From: Caryophanales bacterium
GTDB lineage: Bacteria; Bacillota; Bacilli; Bacillales; Amphibacillaceae
Direction: 5' to 3'
DNA: 64,000 nucleotides
Assembly (NCBI GenBank): GCA_026168805.1
Contig: JAPFDS010000056.1
Span: 245,974-309,973 of the forward strand
The position numbers and the translations under genes were made by a program. A model generated the notes under the pieces. It saw only the letters and a list, made by a program, of their open reading frames with translations. It ran no database searches and had not been told where the DNA came from. This document shows positions 34,645 to 42,506 of the stretch, piece by piece (the first letter of the stretch is position 1; each line of letters opens with the position of its first letter).

Positions 34645-36816
34645 ATGATCAAACGATGGATGGAACAGTTGATTAATCGACTGAAAAAGATACATTATAA
34701 ATGGGTTATCATTCCAATTATTGGACTCATATTCCTCGCATTTGTGGGATATATGGTCATCTTGTTCGGCGGTAAATATGTTGTGAAGGACGAAGATCTG
34801 CTTCTTGATGCAGTCACGACGATCGAAACCAAAGATGGAACAGTTATTTCAGAAATTTTTAATGAACGTAGATATCCTGTTGATATTAAAAATATACCAA
34901 CACATGTACAAGAAGCATTTATCTCCGTTGAGGATCAGCGGTTTTATGAGCATGGCGGAATTGATCATCGTTCAGTGGTGCGTGCAATTATTAAAGATGT
35001 TCTGTCATTTTCTAAAAAAGAAGGGGCAAGCACAATTACGCAGCAACTTGTGAAAAATGTATCCCTTACAAATGACAAGTCTTGGACGCGCAAATTCAAG
35101 GAAATTATGGGCGCTGTTTACTTAGAAAGAAAAATGACGAAGGACGAAATTTTGGAGTTGTATTTAAATAAAGTTTATTTTGGAAGAGGTTTATATGGAG
35201 TCGAAGCAGCAGCTCAATATTATTTCTCTACATCAATTAAAGACGTTTCGTTAACGGAAGCAGCATTGCTTGCAGGTCTTGTGAAAGGTCCGAATGGGTA
35301 TTCGCCTATTGATTACCCAGAAAAAGCACTTGAAAGAAGAAATGTTGTCCTACAAACGATGCAAAATCATGAAGTCATTACTGCTGAAGAAAGGATTCAA
35401 GCACAGGAAAAATCATTAGGATTAGATCTTCAAAAGCAAGAATTAGACCCTTCTGTTCAAAGCTATGTTGATTTAGTGGTAAAAGAAGCGTCCAATACGT
35501 ATGACTTATCGATGAATGAGTTAAAACGTGGAGGATATCGCATTGTCGTACATATGGACAGTGAGATCCAACAAACGGCTTATGAATATTTTGAAGGTGA
35601 TGAGCATTTTCCTGGAAGTAACAATGATGTACAAGGTGCATTTGTGATGATGGATCAGGAGCATGGTAATGTTGTTGCAGCAATAGGGGGAAGAGATTAT
35701 GAACAAGGAAATTTAAATCGAGTGACTGTTAAAAAACAGCCTGCCTCTGCGTTTAAGCCACTTGCTGTATATGGGCCTGCACTTATGGATGGTAACTTTA
35801 CGGCATATTCAGTCTTGCCTGATAAGGAAGATACAAATCCAACATATGAAGTTCCAAATGCAGATGGCGAATATGCTGGTGAAGTATCTATATATGACGC
35901 AATTGTGCAATCTAAAAATGTACCAGCTGTGTGGATGTTAGATAAAATTGGCATTGAAACGAGTAAAACATATTTAGATAAAATGAATATGTCGATTGAG
36001 GATGATGGATTGGCAATTGCTTTAGGCGGATTGCATGAAGGAGTTTCACCACTCGAGTTAGTAGGCGGATACCGATCTTTTGCGCATGGTGGAAGTAGTA
36101 TTGAACCTATGACGATATCGATCATATTTGACGCTGATGAAAATGTCTATGAAGAGCAATCAATATCTGAAGAGAAGGTCTTTAATACACAAGTCGCTTG
36201 GGACATGACGGAAATGTTGAGGTACACAGTGGAACACGGAACAGCAAGTGCTGGAACGTATGCAAAAGACTTGGCTGGTAAAACAGGTACGACTCCTCAT
36301 CCATCTGTTACAGGAATGAATAAAGATGCTTGGTTTGTTGGGTATACGCCTGAATATGTCACAGCTTTTTGGATGGGGTATGATGAAACGAATGAAGAAA
36401 ACTATCTGACAGAAGGTAGTCGAGCACCAACTGTAGCAACAAAGGATATACTAACAGAAATCGATCAAAAGAAGCAGCTTGCATCCACCTTTACGAAACC
36501 TGAAGGAGTGGAAGAGTTAGAACCGCCCATTAAGCTCGGAAATGTTTCAAATGTGCAAGCATCATTCACGTTTGGTGGTTTTTCGATTATTAAAGGAAAA
36601 ATTAAGTGGGAGAAGCTAGAAGATGATCGGATTGTATACCGTGTGTACGAAGTAACGGAAGATGGACAAGAATATGTTGGAGAAGTAGAAGGGGAAGGTT
36701 CTTACACCATTGATCATGTTTCATTTTGGGATCCGTCTTTTTACTACGTTGTTCCATTTGATCCTTTAACAAATATAGAAGGCACTCCTTCAGAAGCGGT
36801 ACAATTGTCATTTTAA
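34645..36816 (+). CDS. pbpF: Class A penicillin-binding protein (PbpF-like)
   Basis: 723 aa bifunctional peptidoglycan synthase. N-terminal cytoplasmic tail, membrane anchor (about 25-45), then glycosyltransferase domain (FISVEDQRFYEHGGID with catalytic Glu, GASTITQQLVKN, RKMTKDEILELYLN). The transpeptidase domain has SxxK in PASAFKP, SKN in QSKNVPAV and KTGTT, and the C-terminal beta domain (about 635-723) is FnIII-like. I chose ATG 34645 after AAGGAGAG rather than TTG 34627. Context next to hmoB supports PbpF. It is probably used in vegetative or forespore wall synthesis. Confidence 0.9.
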   Translation: MIKRWMEQLINRLKKIHYKWVIIPIIGLIFLAFVGYMVILFGGKYVVKDEDLLLDAVTTIETKDGTVISEIFNERRYPVDIKNIPTHVQEAFISVEDQRFYEHGGIDHRSVVRAIIKDVLSFSKKEGASTITQQLVKNVSLTNDKSWTRKFKEIMGAVYLERKMTKDEILELYLNKVYFGRGLYGVEAAAQYYFSTSIKDVSLTEAALLAGLVKGPNGYSPIDYPEKALERRNVVLQTMQNHEVITAEERIQAQEKSLGLDLQKQELDPSVQSYVDLVVKEASNTYDLSMNELKRGGYRIVVHMDSEIQQTAYEYFEGDEHFPGSNNDVQGAFVMMDQEHGNVVAAIGGRDYEQGNLNRVTVKKQPASAFKPLAVYGPALMDGNFTAYSVLPDKEDTNPTYEVPNADGEYAGEVSIYDAIVQSKNVPAVWMLDKIGIETSKTYLDKMNMSIEDDGLAIALGGLHEGVSPLELVGGYRSFAHGGSSIEPMTISIIFDADENVYEEQSISEEKVFNTQVAWDMTEMLRYTVEHGTASAGTYAKDLAGKTGTTPHPSVTGMNKDAWFVGYTPEYVTAFWMGYDETNEENYLTEGSRAPTVATKDILTEIDQKKQLASTFTKPEGVEELEPPIKLGNVSNVQASFTFGGFSIIKGKIKWEKLEDDRIVYRVYEVTEDGQEYVGEVEGEGSYTIDHVSFWDPSFYYVVPFDPLTNIEGTPSEAVQLSF

Positions 36817-36825
36817 CGAAAAAAG

Positions 36826-37064
36826 AGGCAGAGACAATAGATTTAAAGTTAACTCACATACGAACATTCTAATGTAACAAGTGGAATTACCCGCTTCGGA
36901 AATATACTTCGCTTTCCTGCGGGCGGCTGGCAAGCCTCTGCAGGCTATCGCCTTGCAGCGTCTCGCCTATGCCTTTGCTCCCGCGGGAGTCTACGTATAT
37001 TTCCTACGCTACATTAGAGTGTTATTCGTATTTTTGGAGATACAACTTTGATTTGTCCCTGCCT
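36826..37064. repeat. Nested ~240-bp palindrome with GC-rich core
   Basis: Three concentric pairs of arms: AGGCAGAGACAA (36826-36837) with TTGTCCCTGCCT (37053-37064); AACATTCTAATGTA (36863-36876) with TACATTAGAGTGTT (37010-37023); GGAAATATAC (36898-36907) with GTATATTTCC (36995-37004). Inside is a GC-rich core (CCTGCGGGCGG ... CTCCCGCGGGAG) unlike the AT-rich surroundings. It fills the gap between convergent pbpF and pepF and ends in T-rich sequence, so it can serve as a bidirectional terminator. Similar GC-rich cores are, to my memory, dispersed in Bacillaceae genomes. Confidence 0.8.
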
Positions 37065-37080
37065 GTTTTTGTTTTTTTAT

Positions 37081-38877
37081 TTAAGAAAAGCTTTTTTCTA
37101 AGTCGCTAATCAATGACCCAACATACGCTACTGCATCCTGAATAGCATCTGGTTTGGACATATCGACTCCTGCCTTTTTAGCTAAGTCAAGTGGCTTTAA
37201 TGTTCCACCAGCTTTTAAAACATCCAGCCAGCGATCAATAGCCGGTTGACCTTCTTCTTTAATCTGTTGTGAAACAGCTGTAGCTATTGTTAGACCAGCT
37301 GAATACGTGTATGGATATAAGCCCATGTAATAATGTGGTTGACGCATCCATGTAAGACTTGCACCTTCATCAATAACGACCGCATCTCCCCAGAAGTTTT
37401 CAAGTGTTTCGCGTTTCTGTTCACTTAGGAGTGTTGCTGTTAATGGAACGCCATCTTCAGCTAGACGATACACTCGTCTTTGGTATTCGGCTTCTAGCAA
37501 ATGGGTGACAAAGTTATGGTAATACGTACCAAGAACTTGATCAATAATCCAACGTTTCATCCGTTCATCATATGGTTGTTTGAGTAAGTAATCTGCTAAA
37601 AGCATTTCATTCATCGTTGACGGTGCTTCAATGAAATACGCAGAAGCGCGTGTGTTAACGAGCTGCTGATGCTTACCGGCTAAATAAAAATGTCCAGCAT
37701 GTCCTAGCTCATGTGCAAGCATAAACGCTCCGCGCATTGTATCTGTCCAAGTAAGTAAAATATATGGATGTACACCATAAGGGCTTGAACAAAATGCGCC
37801 TGTTGCTTTTCCAGTATTCTCGGCATAGTCAATCCATCGTTCTTCAAATGCCTTGTCAAGCATCTCTTTATACTCCGGTCCTAACACAGATAGCGCATTT
37901 TTAATAATGTCTTCAGCTTCTTCGTAACTTGTGTCCGGATGAAATTCAGGATCAAGTGAAACTTGTAAGTCACAAAAACGCATTTCCTCCACACCAAGCT
38001 GTTTTTGTTTGAGTTTAGCATATTTACGCATGTGTGGTGCGAGTTCTTCTAAAATAACATTAAGCTGGTTTTCGTACATCACTTCCGTTACTTGCTGTGG
38101 TTGTAAAAGCATTTGAGTTACGGAATCATATCCACGCATACGGGACATTGTCACCTGTTTATTTACTTCTGTTGCATATGTGGCAGCAAATGTATTTTTG
38201 TACTGATTGAGTGTACGTACAAATGAATCAAATGCACTTCGGCGAATATGTGTATTGGGTGAAAACTCAAAACGGTCTTCATAAGCAGCAAAAGACATTG
38301 GTAATGTGTTTCCTTCTTCATCAGTAATTGAATCAAACAGCATATCCGATGATTTACTACGTTCATAAATCATAAACGGAGCACTATGTACTTCGTCTAG
38401 AGATGCGAGTACCTCTTCGACCTTAGACTGTAATGTGAACGGTTTCTTTTCTAATAGATCAAAAAGCATTTTTTGATAAGGTTGTAACTCTTTCTTTTCT
38501 TCTAAGAATTTCTCAAATGTTTCTTTTGAACCTGTCAGTAACTCTGATTCAATGAACGACAATTTCGCACCAATAGCAGCGAATGCAGCAGAAACTTTAG
38601 CAGCTTTAGCCTGATTTTCTGGATCAGAGCCATCACCACTACGTAATAAAGATGCATATGTTGATACACGAATCATTTTCAGCTGCACTTGCTCATAGTC
38701 TGCTAGACATGTATACAGGTTATCGGCATTTTCTGTAAAAGTGCCTTTATGACGAAGTAATGCATCAGCTTCTTTTTGTACTTCTTCAAGCGCTTTTTCC
38801 CATGCTTCAGGAGAAGGGAATAAATCTGTTAAGTCCCATGTTTGTTCAACAGGTACTTCAGAACGTAATGTAACCAT
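37081..38877 (-). CDS. pepF: Oligoendopeptidase F (M3B)
   Basis: 598 aa cytosolic zinc peptidase with HELGHAGH (HExxH) at about residue 384, the third ligand Glu in SAYFIEAPSTMNEML, and the FMIYERSKSSDMLF region typical of PepF. It cuts peptides of roughly 7-17 residues. In B. subtilis a PepF homologue (YjbG) affects sporulation phosphatase-inhibitor peptides when overproduced. AGGAAGGA ribosome site. Monocistronic on the minus strand, facing pbpF. Confidence 0.93.
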   Translation of the reverse strand: MVTLRSEVPVEQTWDLTDLFPSPEAWEKALEEVQKEADALLRHKGTFTENADNLYTCLADYEQVQLKMIRVSTYASLLRSGDGSDPENQAKAAKVSAAFAAIGAKLSFIESELLTGSKETFEKFLEEKKELQPYQKMLFDLLEKKPFTLQSKVEEVLASLDEVHSAPFMIYERSKSSDMLFDSITDEEGNTLPMSFAAYEDRFEFSPNTHIRRSAFDSFVRTLNQYKNTFAATYATEVNKQVTMSRMRGYDSVTQMLLQPQQVTEVMYENQLNVILEELAPHMRKYAKLKQKQLGVEEMRFCDLQVSLDPEFHPDTSYEEAEDIIKNALSVLGPEYKEMLDKAFEERWIDYAENTGKATGAFCSSPYGVHPYILLTWTDTMRGAFMLAHELGHAGHFYLAGKHQQLVNTRASAYFIEAPSTMNEMLLADYLLKQPYDERMKRWIIDQVLGTYYHNFVTHLLEAEYQRRVYRLAEDGVPLTATLLSEQKRETLENFWGDAVVIDEGASLTWMRQPHYYMGLYPYTYSAGLTIATAVSQQIKEEGQPAIDRWLDVLKAGGTLKPLDLAKKAGVDMSKPDAIQDAVAYVGSLISDLEKSFS

Positions 38878-38969
38878 TTAAAATCATTCCTTCCTATACT
38901 ATTATTTCGTAATACGTAATAATAGTATAATGTAAACGATAGCAGAATGAAAATATAAGGTAGTATAGA

Positions 38970-39007
38970 AGAGAATCAGGTTCCATTTGCACAGAACCTG
39001 ATTCTCT
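38970..39007 (-). terminator. Hairpin after yhfH
   Basis: Perfect 14-bp arms AGAGAATCAGGTTC and GAACCTGATTCTCT with a 10-nt loop, directly beyond the yhfH stop; weak T tract on the minus strand. Confidence 0.65.
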
Positions 39008-39018
39008 TATTACAATGA

Positions 39019-39147
39019 TTAACGAGCAGGATGATCACATGTTGAACAAATGTTTATATAACAATCTGCTTGTTCTTGCATGTCACTTTTGCATTGACGA
39101 CACTTCTTTTTCGGTAAATTTGCAAAAAACTCAAGAACGGGAATCAT
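39019..39147 (-). CDS. yhfH: YhfH-type zinc-ribbon micro-protein
   Basis: 42 aa found by translating the minus strand. It opens MIPVLEFFANLPKKKCRQC and ends NICSTCDHPAR. Two CxxC pairs (C16-x2-C19 and C35-x2-C38) predict one zinc site. Ribosome site AGGAGG 11 bases upstream and a hairpin right after the stop support a real gene. It matches my memory of B. subtilis YhfH, located just before yhfI as here. Function unknown. Confidence 0.75.
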   Translation of the reverse strand: MIPVLEFFANLPKKKCRQCKSDMQEQADCYINICSTCDHPAR

Positions 39148-39248
39148 TGGTTGAACAACCTCCTTTAAGTGAAGTATTGACTCTGTACTATAATAATATG
39201 AGTATACATCAAACTGTGTTATAACAAAAGGGGAAAATGGGTGATTAT

Positions 39249-39977
39249 ATGAAATTAACAGTTATTGGTTGTTGGGGTGGGTTTCCAGCAGCAGGTGGTG
39301 CAACAGCTGCATACATCTTAGAGAAAAATGGATTTGTCTTAATTATAGACATGGGGAGTGGGGCACTATCAAACATTCAATCCTTTGTACCAATGGATAA
39401 AATAGATGCTGTGTTACTGTCCCATTATCATCATGACCATGTGGCAGATATAGGTGTGTTACAGTACGGATGGTTGGTGGACATGTATGTAACAGGAAGA
39501 AAAAATGTATTGCCGATTTATGGGCATACATTGGATCAACAATCTTTTGCTCAATTGACATCAGAGCGAACGGAAGGTATTCGTTATAAACCAAACGAAA
39601 TCCTTACCATAGGTCCGTTTGAAGTACAGTTTATGCGAACCAAACATCCTGTTCCGTGTTTTGCCATGCGTATTACAGATGGGGACAAAACAATTGTTTA
39701 TACTGCTGACAGTGCGTATACCGATGCATTTATCCCGTTTGCCAAAGATGCAAACTTGCTCATTGCAGATTGTAACTTATACGCAGATCAAGACGGCGCA
39801 GCAGCTGGGCATATGACGAGTGAAGAATGTGGAATGATTGCACAAAAAGCACACGTACATGAATTGATGTTAAGTCATTTGCCTCAATTTGGTGACCATA
39901 AAAATCTTCTTTCTGAAGCAGCAAAAGTATATAAAGGGGAAATCCATTTAGCGAAAAAAGGTTTTGTTTGGAAGTAA
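39249..39977 (+). CDS. yhfI: YhfI, metallo-beta-lactamase-fold hydrolase
   Basis: 242 aa. Opening MKLTVIGCWGGFPAAGGATAAYI and the metal motif LLSHYHHDHVADIG (HxHxDH). A later His is in RTKHPVPCFAMRI, Asp in YTADSAYTDAF, and the last His in LMLSHLPQFGD. Similar to the RNase Z/phosphodiesterase branch but shorter than RNase Z. ATG 39249 fits family starts; the in-frame ATG 39237 lies too close to AAAAGGGG. Substrate unknown; a phosphodiester or cyclic nucleotide is plausible. It sits just upstream of lplJ, as in B. subtilis. Confidence 0.85.
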   Translation: MKLTVIGCWGGFPAAGGATAAYILEKNGFVLIIDMGSGALSNIQSFVPMDKIDAVLLSHYHHDHVADIGVLQYGWLVDMYVTGRKNVLPIYGHTLDQQSFAQLTSERTEGIRYKPNEILTIGPFEVQFMRTKHPVPCFAMRITDGDKTIVYTADSAYTDAFIPFAKDANLLIADCNLYADQDGAAAGHMTSEECGMIAQKAHVHELMLSHLPQFGDHKNLLSEAAKVYKGEIHLAKKGFVWK

Positions 39978-39991
39978 AACGATTGTCTCAC

Positions 39992-40034
39992 TTATATTTC
40001 AAAGAAATACGTTCCTTCTTTGAAATATAATTTT
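39992..40034 (+). terminator. Terminator of yhfI
   Basis: Perfect 15-bp arms TTATATTTCAAAGAA / TTCTTTGAAATATAA, 9-nt loop, then TTTT. Confidence 0.8.
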
Positions 40035-40081
40035 ACATCCGTTACTATGAAGAGGACAATACTATTAAGGGGAGTAAGGAA

Positions 40082-41077
40082 ATGAAATTTATCGATAATA
40101 AAGGAATTACGGATCCGCGTGTTAATTTAGCTATAGAAGAATACGTTTTGCAAAATTTTGGAGAAAAGGACTCTTATTTGTTGTTTTACATAAATGAGCC
40201 TTCGATTATTATTGGACGTAACCAAAATTCAGTAGAAGAAATTAGTACAGAATATGTGGACAAGAATGGGATTAAAGTTGTTCGGCGTTTATCAGGTGGA
40301 GGAGCCGTTTACCATGATGAAGGGAACTTAAATTTCAGTTTCATTACGAAAGATGATGGAGATAGTTTCCATAATTTTGCCAAGTTTACTGAGCCTGTAG
40401 TAAAAGCGTTAAATAATTTAGGCGTACCCGCTGAATTAATTGGAAGAAATGATTTGCTCGTAGAGGGGCGAAAAATTTCGGGGAATGCTCAATTTGCGAC
40501 AAAAGGTAGAATGTTTAGCCACGGAACATTAATGCTTGACTCTGAAATTGAACATGTTGTAGAAGCACTGAATGTACGTAAAGAAAAAATTGAATCTAAA
40601 GGAATAAAATCAATTCGAAGCCGTGTTGCAAATATATCTGAATTTCTAAAAGAGAAAATAACTATTAAGGAATTCAAAACTCTTATTTTACAATCAATTT
40701 ACGACACGGAAGATATCTCTACCATTCCACGGTATGAGTTGACAGATGAAGATTGGGCAAACATCCATGATATTTCCGAAAAACGTTATATGCAATGGGA
40801 GTGGAACTATGGAAAGAGTCCGGCATTCAACGTTCAACGCTCGCACAAATTTGATTCTGGCTTGTTAGACGTCCGACTAGACGTAAAAAAGGGACACATT
40901 GAAAATTGTACGATTTTTGGTGATTTCTTTGGTATTGGGGATATTCACGAGCTAGAAGATGCATTAACGAATATTCGGCATGAACGTAAGGCTATTGAAG
41001 AAGCATTGAAAGATATTCATGTGGAACATTATTTAGGGAAAATTACAAAAGAAGATCTTATTCAATTAATTTACTAA
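40082..41077 (+). CDS. lplJ: Lipoate-protein ligase LplJ
   Basis: 331 aa. N-terminal ligase domain with the lipoate/ATP loop VVRRLSGGGAVYHDEGNLNFS (about 70-90), the lysine motif GRKISGNAQ, and HGTLMLDSE. The C-terminal accessory domain (about 235-331) is present. It attaches exogenous lipoate to E2 subunits and GcvH. Strong ribosome site GGGGAG. Expected length for LplJ (YhfJ), and in the expected order yhfH-yhfI-lplJ. Confidence 0.94.
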   Translation: MKFIDNKGITDPRVNLAIEEYVLQNFGEKDSYLLFYINEPSIIIGRNQNSVEEISTEYVDKNGIKVVRRLSGGGAVYHDEGNLNFSFITKDDGDSFHNFAKFTEPVVKALNNLGVPAELIGRNDLLVEGRKISGNAQFATKGRMFSHGTLMLDSEIEHVVEALNVRKEKIESKGIKSIRSRVANISEFLKEKITIKEFKTLILQSIYDTEDISTIPRYELTDEDWANIHDISEKRYMQWEWNYGKSPAFNVQRSHKFDSGLLDVRLDVKKGHIENCTIFGDFFGIGDIHELEDALTNIRHERKAIEEALKDIHVEHYLGKITKEDLIQLIY

Positions 41078-41107
41078 TGTAAGTTCATGAAAGGGTAATA
41101 ATTCATT

Positions 41108-41146
41108 AAAAAGCTAAGCCGATCATTAAGTCGACTTAGCTTTTTT
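41108..41146 (+). terminator. Terminator of lplJ
   Basis: Stem AAGCTAAGCCGA / TCGACTTAGCTT (one mismatch), flanked by A5 and T6. Confidence 0.85.
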
Positions 41147-41148
41147 CT

Positions 41149-41184
41149 CCAAATAAGAACATCTTCACTATTGTTCTTATTTGG
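41149..41184 (+). promoter_or_regulatory. Perfect 13-bp hairpin in the comK upstream region
   Basis: CCAAATAAGAACA (41149-41161) and TGTTCTTATTTGG (41172-41184) with a 10-nt loop. The right arm runs into GGGGAG, a possible ribosome site for a 27-codon ORF. No T tract follows, so it is not a normal terminator. It lies immediately after the lplJ terminator and about 105 bp before comK. Confidence 0.7.
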
Positions 41185-41193
41185 GGAGTGACT

Positions 41194-41277
41194 ATGATCG
41201 GAGTTTACTTATTGCATTTTTTTGATAATATAGGACTTAAGCCCTTCCTCTTTTTTAAAAAATCATGTAGGATTTGA
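41194..41277 (+). CDS. Possible 27-aa leader peptide before comK
   Basis: ATG 41194 follows GGGGAG by five bases and encodes a peptide starting MIGVYLLHFFDNIG and ending FFKKSCRI. Its TGA lies just before the GAAAGGA ribosome site of comK, an arrangement that would allow translational coupling. Against it: a plausible comK promoter (TTTACT 41204, 16 bp, TAATAT 41226) lies inside it, in which case it is not transcribed from that promoter. No homologue recognised; speculative. Confidence 0.3.
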   Translation: MIGVYLLHFFDNIGLKPFLFFKKSCRI

Positions 41278-41290
41278 AAGGATGGTTTAT

Positions 41291-41773
41291 ATGAAGAAGG
41301 ATAATTATACCTCGAAATTTGAAGTTACTCCGCTCACAATGGCAATCGTGCCACACGAAAGTGAAGAGGGTGTTGTACACACCCGTATCATGGAAAGAGA
41401 AACTAGTTATTTAGTAGCATCACATCCTAGCAAAGTTATTGATGGTGCTTGTAAGTATTTTGGGGCAAGCTTGAAAGGCCGACAAGAAGGAGCTTTTGAT
41501 GTATGTAAATTCACTCATAAAGTTCCAATTGCTATTGACCCCTATAGTGGTATGTATTACTTTCCAACAGAATCTCCAGTCAGTCAAACGTGTGTATGGA
41601 TTGCTCATACCCATGTAAAAGAAATCAAAGAAGCTAAATATCAACAAACAGAAGTCATTTTTACAAATGGTGAACGAATTATTGTTGATGTGTCTTTTGG
41701 ATCTATGCAAAATCAACTTCACAGAACCGCACAATTTCGCTACAAACTCGGTAATCGGATTAGTCGTCCATAA
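41291..41773 (+). CDS. comK: Competence transcription factor ComK
   Basis: 160 aa. The pattern SKFEVTPLTMAIVPHE near the start and PVSQTCVWIAHTHVKEI...VIFTNGERIIVDVSFGSMQNQLHRTAQFRY is diagnostic of ComK, the activator of the late DNA-uptake genes. I chose ATG 41291 (AAGGA nine bases before it); ATG 41282 touches the ribosome site. It is shorter than B. subtilis ComK (192 aa), missing most of the C-terminal tail that regulates degradation and multimerisation. The last bases overlap the 3' end of the convergent YhjD-like gene by 14 bp. Full length for this branch is likely. Confidence 0.92.
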   Translation: MKKDNYTSKFEVTPLTMAIVPHESEEGVVHTRIMERETSYLVASHPSKVIDGACKYFGASLKGRQEGAFDVCKFTHKVPIAIDPYSGMYYFPTESPVSQTCVWIAHTHVKEIKEAKYQQTEVIFTNGERIIVDVSFGSMQNQLHRTAQFRYKLGNRISRP

Positions 41774-42143
41774 TCATCTCAGATAAACCACTCGATTTCT
41801 GGATCAGTTCACGTAATATAGCTTCAACATGATTACGAATCACAGGATTAAAAAAACTTTTTTCTTCTTGCCTCTGTTGAGCCATAAATATAAATGTAGA
41901 AAAAAATCGAGTCCTTTCTCCATGAATAACCTGCATCTTTTTTTGATACATTCGTCTTTTTAAGTGTTTGCGCTCGTTAAGGGCAAGTGCATGCATATTT
42001 TCTAAAAGTTGTTTATACGGTTTTTTTATTTTGAAAGCGCCTTCCTCGAAGTGCTGAAGGTCTTGCTCGATGACAATGATTGTCATTGATAAAAAAAGAA
42101 ACCGAGTCGCAATATTTATTTCCTCTTTATTTAAATAACGCAA
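41760..42143 (-). CDS. YhjD-like protein behind a LexA-type box
   Basis: 127 aa, helical and basic; opening MRYLNKEEINIATRFLFLSMTIIVIEQD, middle FKIKKPYKQLLENMHALALNERKHLKRRMYQ, with FFNPVIRNHVEAIL near the end. It resembles my recollection of B. subtilis YhjD (a small protein encoded between comK and addBA). TTG start at 42143 with AGGAGG seven bases upstream; ATG in the other frame stops at once. Its minus-strand promoter (TATACA, 17 bp, TATAAT) is followed directly by a perfect-core LexA palindrome, so SOS control is likely. Its 3' end overlaps comK. Confidence 0.7.
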   Translation of the reverse strand: MRYLNKEEINIATRFLFLSMTIIVIEQDLQHFEEGAFKIKKPYKQLLENMHALALNERKHLKRRMYQKKMQVIHGERTRFFSTFIFMAQQRQEEKSFFNPVIRNHVEAILRELIQKSSGLSEMIMDD

Positions 42144-42162
42144 ACATATTCCTCCTCTGTTG

Positions 42163-42205
42163 AGAACGTATGTTCTATTATATGCAAAAACATATGAAAT
42201 GTATA
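42163..42205 (-). promoter_or_regulatory. LexA-type box and promoter of the YhjD-like gene
   Basis: Minus strand: TATACA (42205-42200), 17-bp spacer, TATAAT (42182-42177), then the palindrome AGAACATACGTTCT (42176-42163). The core GAAC-RNRY-GTTY of the Bacillus LexA site is complete; only the outer C and G differ. Binding there would cover the transcription start. Confidence 0.75.
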
Positions 42206-42327
42206 CTGCTTTTATTTGGAAAAAGGGAAGAGGCTAATAAAAAATATTCATAAGCATATACACACTAGGGAAAGGAATGTCGTCAAAAGTACATAAAGAG
42301 TCAAGCGATTTCAAGAACGATCATGCA

Positions 42328-42368
42328 CAGAACAAGCTTAGGAGCTTTCCTAAGCTTGTTCTGTTTTT
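42328..42368 (+). terminator. Strong orphan terminator upstream of addB
   Basis: Perfect 16-bp arms CAGAACAAGCTTAGGA / TCCTAAGCTTGTTCTG, 4-nt loop, then T5. No protein gene ends before it on the + strand (comK ends 555 bp earlier). Confidence 0.8.
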
Positions 42369-42506
42369 AAAATCAAGAAAAGAATACTTCGGTTCAAAAA
42401 AGTGATAGACTATAAGGAACAGAACTATTTATTATATGAGCGAATTTCATTATTAAAATTCATTCATATGCCAATCTAAAAAATGTGATAGAAGGGAGTC
42501 AATCAC

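Larger units (their letters stand above)
42144..42506. other. 363-bp gap between the YhjD-like gene and addB
   Basis: Contains the divergent YhjD-like promoter with its LexA-type box, a strong terminator hairpin (42328-42368) that belongs to no annotated gene, and a short GAATTT...AAATTC palindrome (42442-42461). I see no convincing ORF. Confidence 0.75.

Noticed and set aside
42279..42407. 42-codon ORF through the orphan terminator before addB
   Set aside because: Its ATG touches the purine stretch, and it reads straight through a perfect terminator hairpin, so coding is unlikely.
42442..42461. Short GAATTT...AAATTC palindrome before addB resembling the repeat ends
   Set aside because: It lacks the CCAAAA interior and the 12-bp ends; it could be a deleted remnant, but is too short to count as a copy.
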